Source: Bacillota bacterium (GTDB lineage: Bacteria; Bacillota; Bacilli; Bacillales_B; DSM-18226). From it: DNA of 8,926 nt. The translations under genes were made by a program, and so were the position numbers. Location: contig JAUZQA010000139.1 in the NCBI GenBank assembly GCA_030705665.1, positions 1 through 8,926 on the forward strand, written 5' to 3'. The notes below the pieces were generated by a model. It did no database searches. It worked only from the letters and a program-made list of their open reading frames with translations, and had not been told where the DNA came from. This document shows, piece by piece, positions 8,032 through 8,926 of the stretch (position 1 is the first letter of the stretch; the number at the start of each line of letters is the position of its first letter).

Positions 8032-8080
8032 AAAAAAACGTCCCTCCTAACAGATAAAGGAGGTACTTGGATCTATCTGT
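8032..8080 (-). promoter_or_regulatory. serA: Candidate transcription attenuator in the serA 5' leader
   Basis: In the serA direction, a hairpin pairs 8066-8058 with 8048-8040 (GTACCTCCT with AGGAGGGAC, one G-A mismatch, 9-nt loop) and is followed by G and seven T (8039-8032), a normal intrinsic-terminator layout, but 86 nt before the serA start rather than after a gene. A second helix of 7 perfect pairs joins ACAGATA (8080-8074) to TATCTGT (8056-8050), which is the loop of the first hairpin. If both formed, only one nucleotide would have to span a 7-bp helix, so the two should exclude each other, as in a terminator/antiterminator switch. The hairpin is seen in the sequence; that it controls serA is inference. 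It lacks the T-box core. Confidence 0.45.
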
Positions 8081-8106
8081 GTGCCAGGCATTTTTACTGT
8101 CGAATT
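8081..8106. repeat. Possible REP-like palindromic fragment
   Basis: TGCCAGGCA (8082-8090) is a perfect odd palindrome, followed by a T-run and ACTGTCGAA (8097-8105). The GTGCCAGGCAC core next to a TGTCGAA block resembles short repeats scattered in many Bacillaceae intergenic regions, as recalled and not checked. Only one copy is present here, so repeat status cannot be shown from this window. Confidence 0.25.
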
Positions 8107-8164
8107 TTTAAAACTACAAAACTAGTATAGAACCATTCAGACCTTGACGGGTATCTTTTTTAAT

Positions 8165-8193
8165 TTGTGGAATATTTCTCAATTTATTATAAT
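8165..8193 (+). promoter_or_regulatory. Candidate sigma-A promoter toward hom
   Basis: TTGTGG (8165-8170) and a perfect TATAAT (8188-8193) are spaced by exactly 17 bp. The -35 matches only the TTG of TTGACA. The predicted start is near 8200, which gives a leader of about 225 nt before hom. The region is AT-rich, so TATAAT alone is weak evidence; the spacing and the flanking inverted repeat add some weight. Confidence 0.4.
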
Positions 8194-8220
8194 ATATTTA
8201 TATTTCGAAAAATATTCTAC
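8167..8220. repeat. 14-bp imperfect inverted repeat around the hom promoter candidate
   Basis: Arms 8167-8180 (GTGGAATATTTCTC) and 8207-8220 (GAAAAATATTCTAC) match at 12 of 14 positions when one is reverse-complemented; one of the two differences is a G-T wobble. The 26-bp spacer is almost pure A/T. The left arm overlaps the -35 of the promoter candidate and the right arm lies just after its predicted start, an arrangement suited to a two-site operator. The factor is unknown. Confidence 0.5.
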
Positions 8221-8305
8221 ACGTGAAAAATAAGCATTGTAAATAGGGTACGTGGCATTTTAAACAATCAAAGCATGTTAAAGCAGGGAAAATCCTTTAG
8301 TTTAG

Positions 8306-8311
8306 TATAAT
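8306..8311 (+). promoter_or_regulatory. Lone -10-like TATAAT upstream of hom
   Basis: A perfect TATAAT lies about 118 bp before the hom GTG and 54 bp before the upstream ORF. No -35 is present at 16-18 bp (the bases there are GCAGGG-like) and there is no extended TG. It may be a second, activator-dependent hom promoter, or chance in an AT-rich stretch. Confidence 0.25.
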
Positions 8312-8364
8312 ATAGACGCTTTTAGTGAAATTACCTATTGAAAAAAAAGGAAGAGAGTCATATA

Positions 8365-8427
8365 ATGTCTACTATATATACACAATTGTTCGTTCTGGAT
8401 AGACAAGGTTTGGAGGAGATTTTGTGA
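8365..8427 (+). CDS. 20-codon upstream ORF overlapping the hom start (leader peptide candidate)
   Basis: An ATG at 8365 opens a frame of 20 codons (starts MSTIYTQLFV, ends GLEEIL) whose TGA stop (8425-8427) overlaps the GTG start of hom in a GTGA junction. A purine-rich GGAAGAGAG (8349-8357) ends 7 nt before the ATG, a plausible ribosome binding site. The hom Shine-Dalgarno lies inside its last codons, so translating ribosomes would pass over it and could re-initiate at hom. Two of the first six codons are Thr and two codons are Ile, but it is not Thr/Ile-rich like classic thr leader peptides. No homology is claimed; a chance ORF of this size is possible. Confidence 0.35.
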   Translation: MSTIYTQLFVLDRQGLEEIL

Positions 8428-8926
8428 AGACTATATCTATTGGATTACTGGGATTAGGCACTGTAGGCACAGGGGTTGTGAAAATTATCAACGACCATCA
8501 AGATAAATTGATGCATCAGGTAGGCTGTCCTGTTGTCATAAAAAAAATTCTAGTGAAAAACTTGAATAAATCAAGAAGCATTGAATTGGAGACGAGTAAA
8601 TTGACAACTGTTGCTGAGGATATTTTGGATGATCCAGATATCGATGTTGTCATTGAAGTGATGGGTGGAACAGGGGTAACAAAAGATTATTTACTAAAGG
8701 CTCTAATGAGTGGGAAGCATGTTGTTACTGCCAATAAGGATTTAATGGCATTACATGGTTCAGAGCTATTAAGGGTTGCCTCGGAAAATGGCTGTGATCT
8801 TTTCTATGAAGCAAGCGTTGCCGGCGGAATTCCAATCCTGAGAAGTCTCGTCGATGGCCTGGCTTCTGACAGGGTTACGAAAATGATGGGGATTGTGAAT
8901 GGGACAACAAACTACATCTTAACAAA
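8424..8926 (+). CDS. hom: Homoserine dehydrogenase, 3'-truncated by the window edge
   Basis: Hom reduces aspartate 4-semialdehyde to homoserine with NAD(P)H, the branch point toward threonine and methionine. The first 167 codons are present, out of about 430 in the family. The N-terminal nucleotide-binding motif is GLGTVGTG (10-17). VVIEVMGG (75-82), the HVVTANKDL block with Lys105 (99-107), YEASVAGGIPI (128-138) and GIVNGTTNYIL (156-166) are all family signatures, so the catalytic core is intact as far as it is seen. The start is GTG at 8424 with GGAGGAG (8412-8418), GGAGG ending 7 nt upstream. In Bacillus, hom usually heads a hom-thrC-thrB operon, so thrC is expected just beyond the edge. 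The C-terminal part, including any ACT domain, is outside the window. Confidence 0.97.
   Translation, partial: MKTISIGLLGLGTVGTGVVKIINDHQDKLMHQVGCPVVIKKILVKNLNKSRSIELETSKLTTVAEDILDDPDIDVVIEVMGGTGVTKDYLLKALMSGKHVVTANKDLMALHGSELLRVASENGCDLFYEASVAGGIPILRSLVDGLASDRVTKMMGIVNGTTNYILT

Larger units (their letters stand above)
7947..8423. other. Divergent serA-hom control region, 477 bp
   Basis: No long gene is seen on either strand. Going left to right it holds the serA ribosome binding site (7958-7964), a leader hairpin with a T-run in the serA direction (8032-8066), a competing helix (to 8080), a short repeat-like block (8081-8106), a very AT-rich core with a promoter-like pair and an inverted repeat (8165-8220), a lone TATAAT (8306-8311) and a 20-codon ORF leading into hom. 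I looked for the T-box core sequence, a SAM or lysine riboswitch signature and a tRNA and saw none. The serA promoter is not clear: candidates read on the minus strand are TTGAGA at 8182-8177, with a weak -10 further on, and TATACT at 8129-8124 without a good -35. Confidence 0.7.

Noticed and set aside
8040..8066. T-box riboswitch for serA
   Set aside because: The conserved AGGGTGG-ACC core and a specifier stem are not found; only GGAGGGAC in the terminator arm looks vaguely similar.
8198..8215. CodY-like box around TATTTCGAAAAATA
   Set aside because: The CodY consensus AATTTTCWGAAAATT has a central base between the half sites that is missing here, and the flanks do not match.
8365..8423. 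Classic threonine attenuator with a Thr/Ile-rich leader peptide
   Set aside because: The upstream frame has only two Thr and two Ile among 20 codons, and overlaps hom, leaving no room for a terminator.

Overview
The window comes from a low-GC, endospore-forming Firmicute, most likely a member of the Bacillaceae outside the B. subtilis group. It carries a complete spore germinant-receptor operon of the GerA type, AGGAGG-like ribosome binding sites, GTG and TTG starts, and SerA and Hom proteins of recognisable Bacillus type. Nothing in it looks like a phage, transposase or CRISPR locus.

Layout, left to right. (1) Positions 3-731 (+) hold the 3' part of a HAD-superfamily hydrolase whose start lies outside the window, followed by a clear intrinsic terminator (751-781). 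(2) Positions 807-6135 (-) hold a five-gene germination operon transcribed right to left: GerA-type A subunit, GerC-type lipoprotein, a 77-residue two-helix D-type subunit with a TTG start, and two consecutive, divergent GerB-type permeases. Intergenic gaps are 23, 5, 14 and 7 bp, so the five genes read as one translationally linked transcript. A candidate sigma-G promoter lies at 6210-6239. (3) Positions 6333-7946 (-) hold serA, ending in a strong terminator (6268-6301) that separates it from the germination operon. (4) Positions 7947-8423 are a 477-bp divergent control region. (5) Positions 8424-8926 (+) hold the first 167 codons of hom.

How the parts fit. The A, B, C and D proteins should assemble in the spore inner membrane as a nutrient receptor: B subunits sense the nutrient, A forms the oligomeric ion channel, C is a lipoprotein partner and D modulates the response. 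Two different B genes in one operon suggest either two alternative receptors sharing A and C, or a mixed receptor. SerA opens serine synthesis and Hom commits aspartate semialdehyde to threonine and methionine synthesis; the two are divergently transcribed.

The least explained part is the serA-hom intergenic region. On the serA side it has an intrinsic-terminator-like hairpin in the 5' leader with a competing upstream helix, and a tiny ORF with two Ser codons running through it. On the hom side it has a promoter-like pair bracketed by a 14-bp inverted repeat, and a 20-codon upstream ORF whose stop overlaps the GTG start of hom. These are readings by eye, not computed folds or comparisons.
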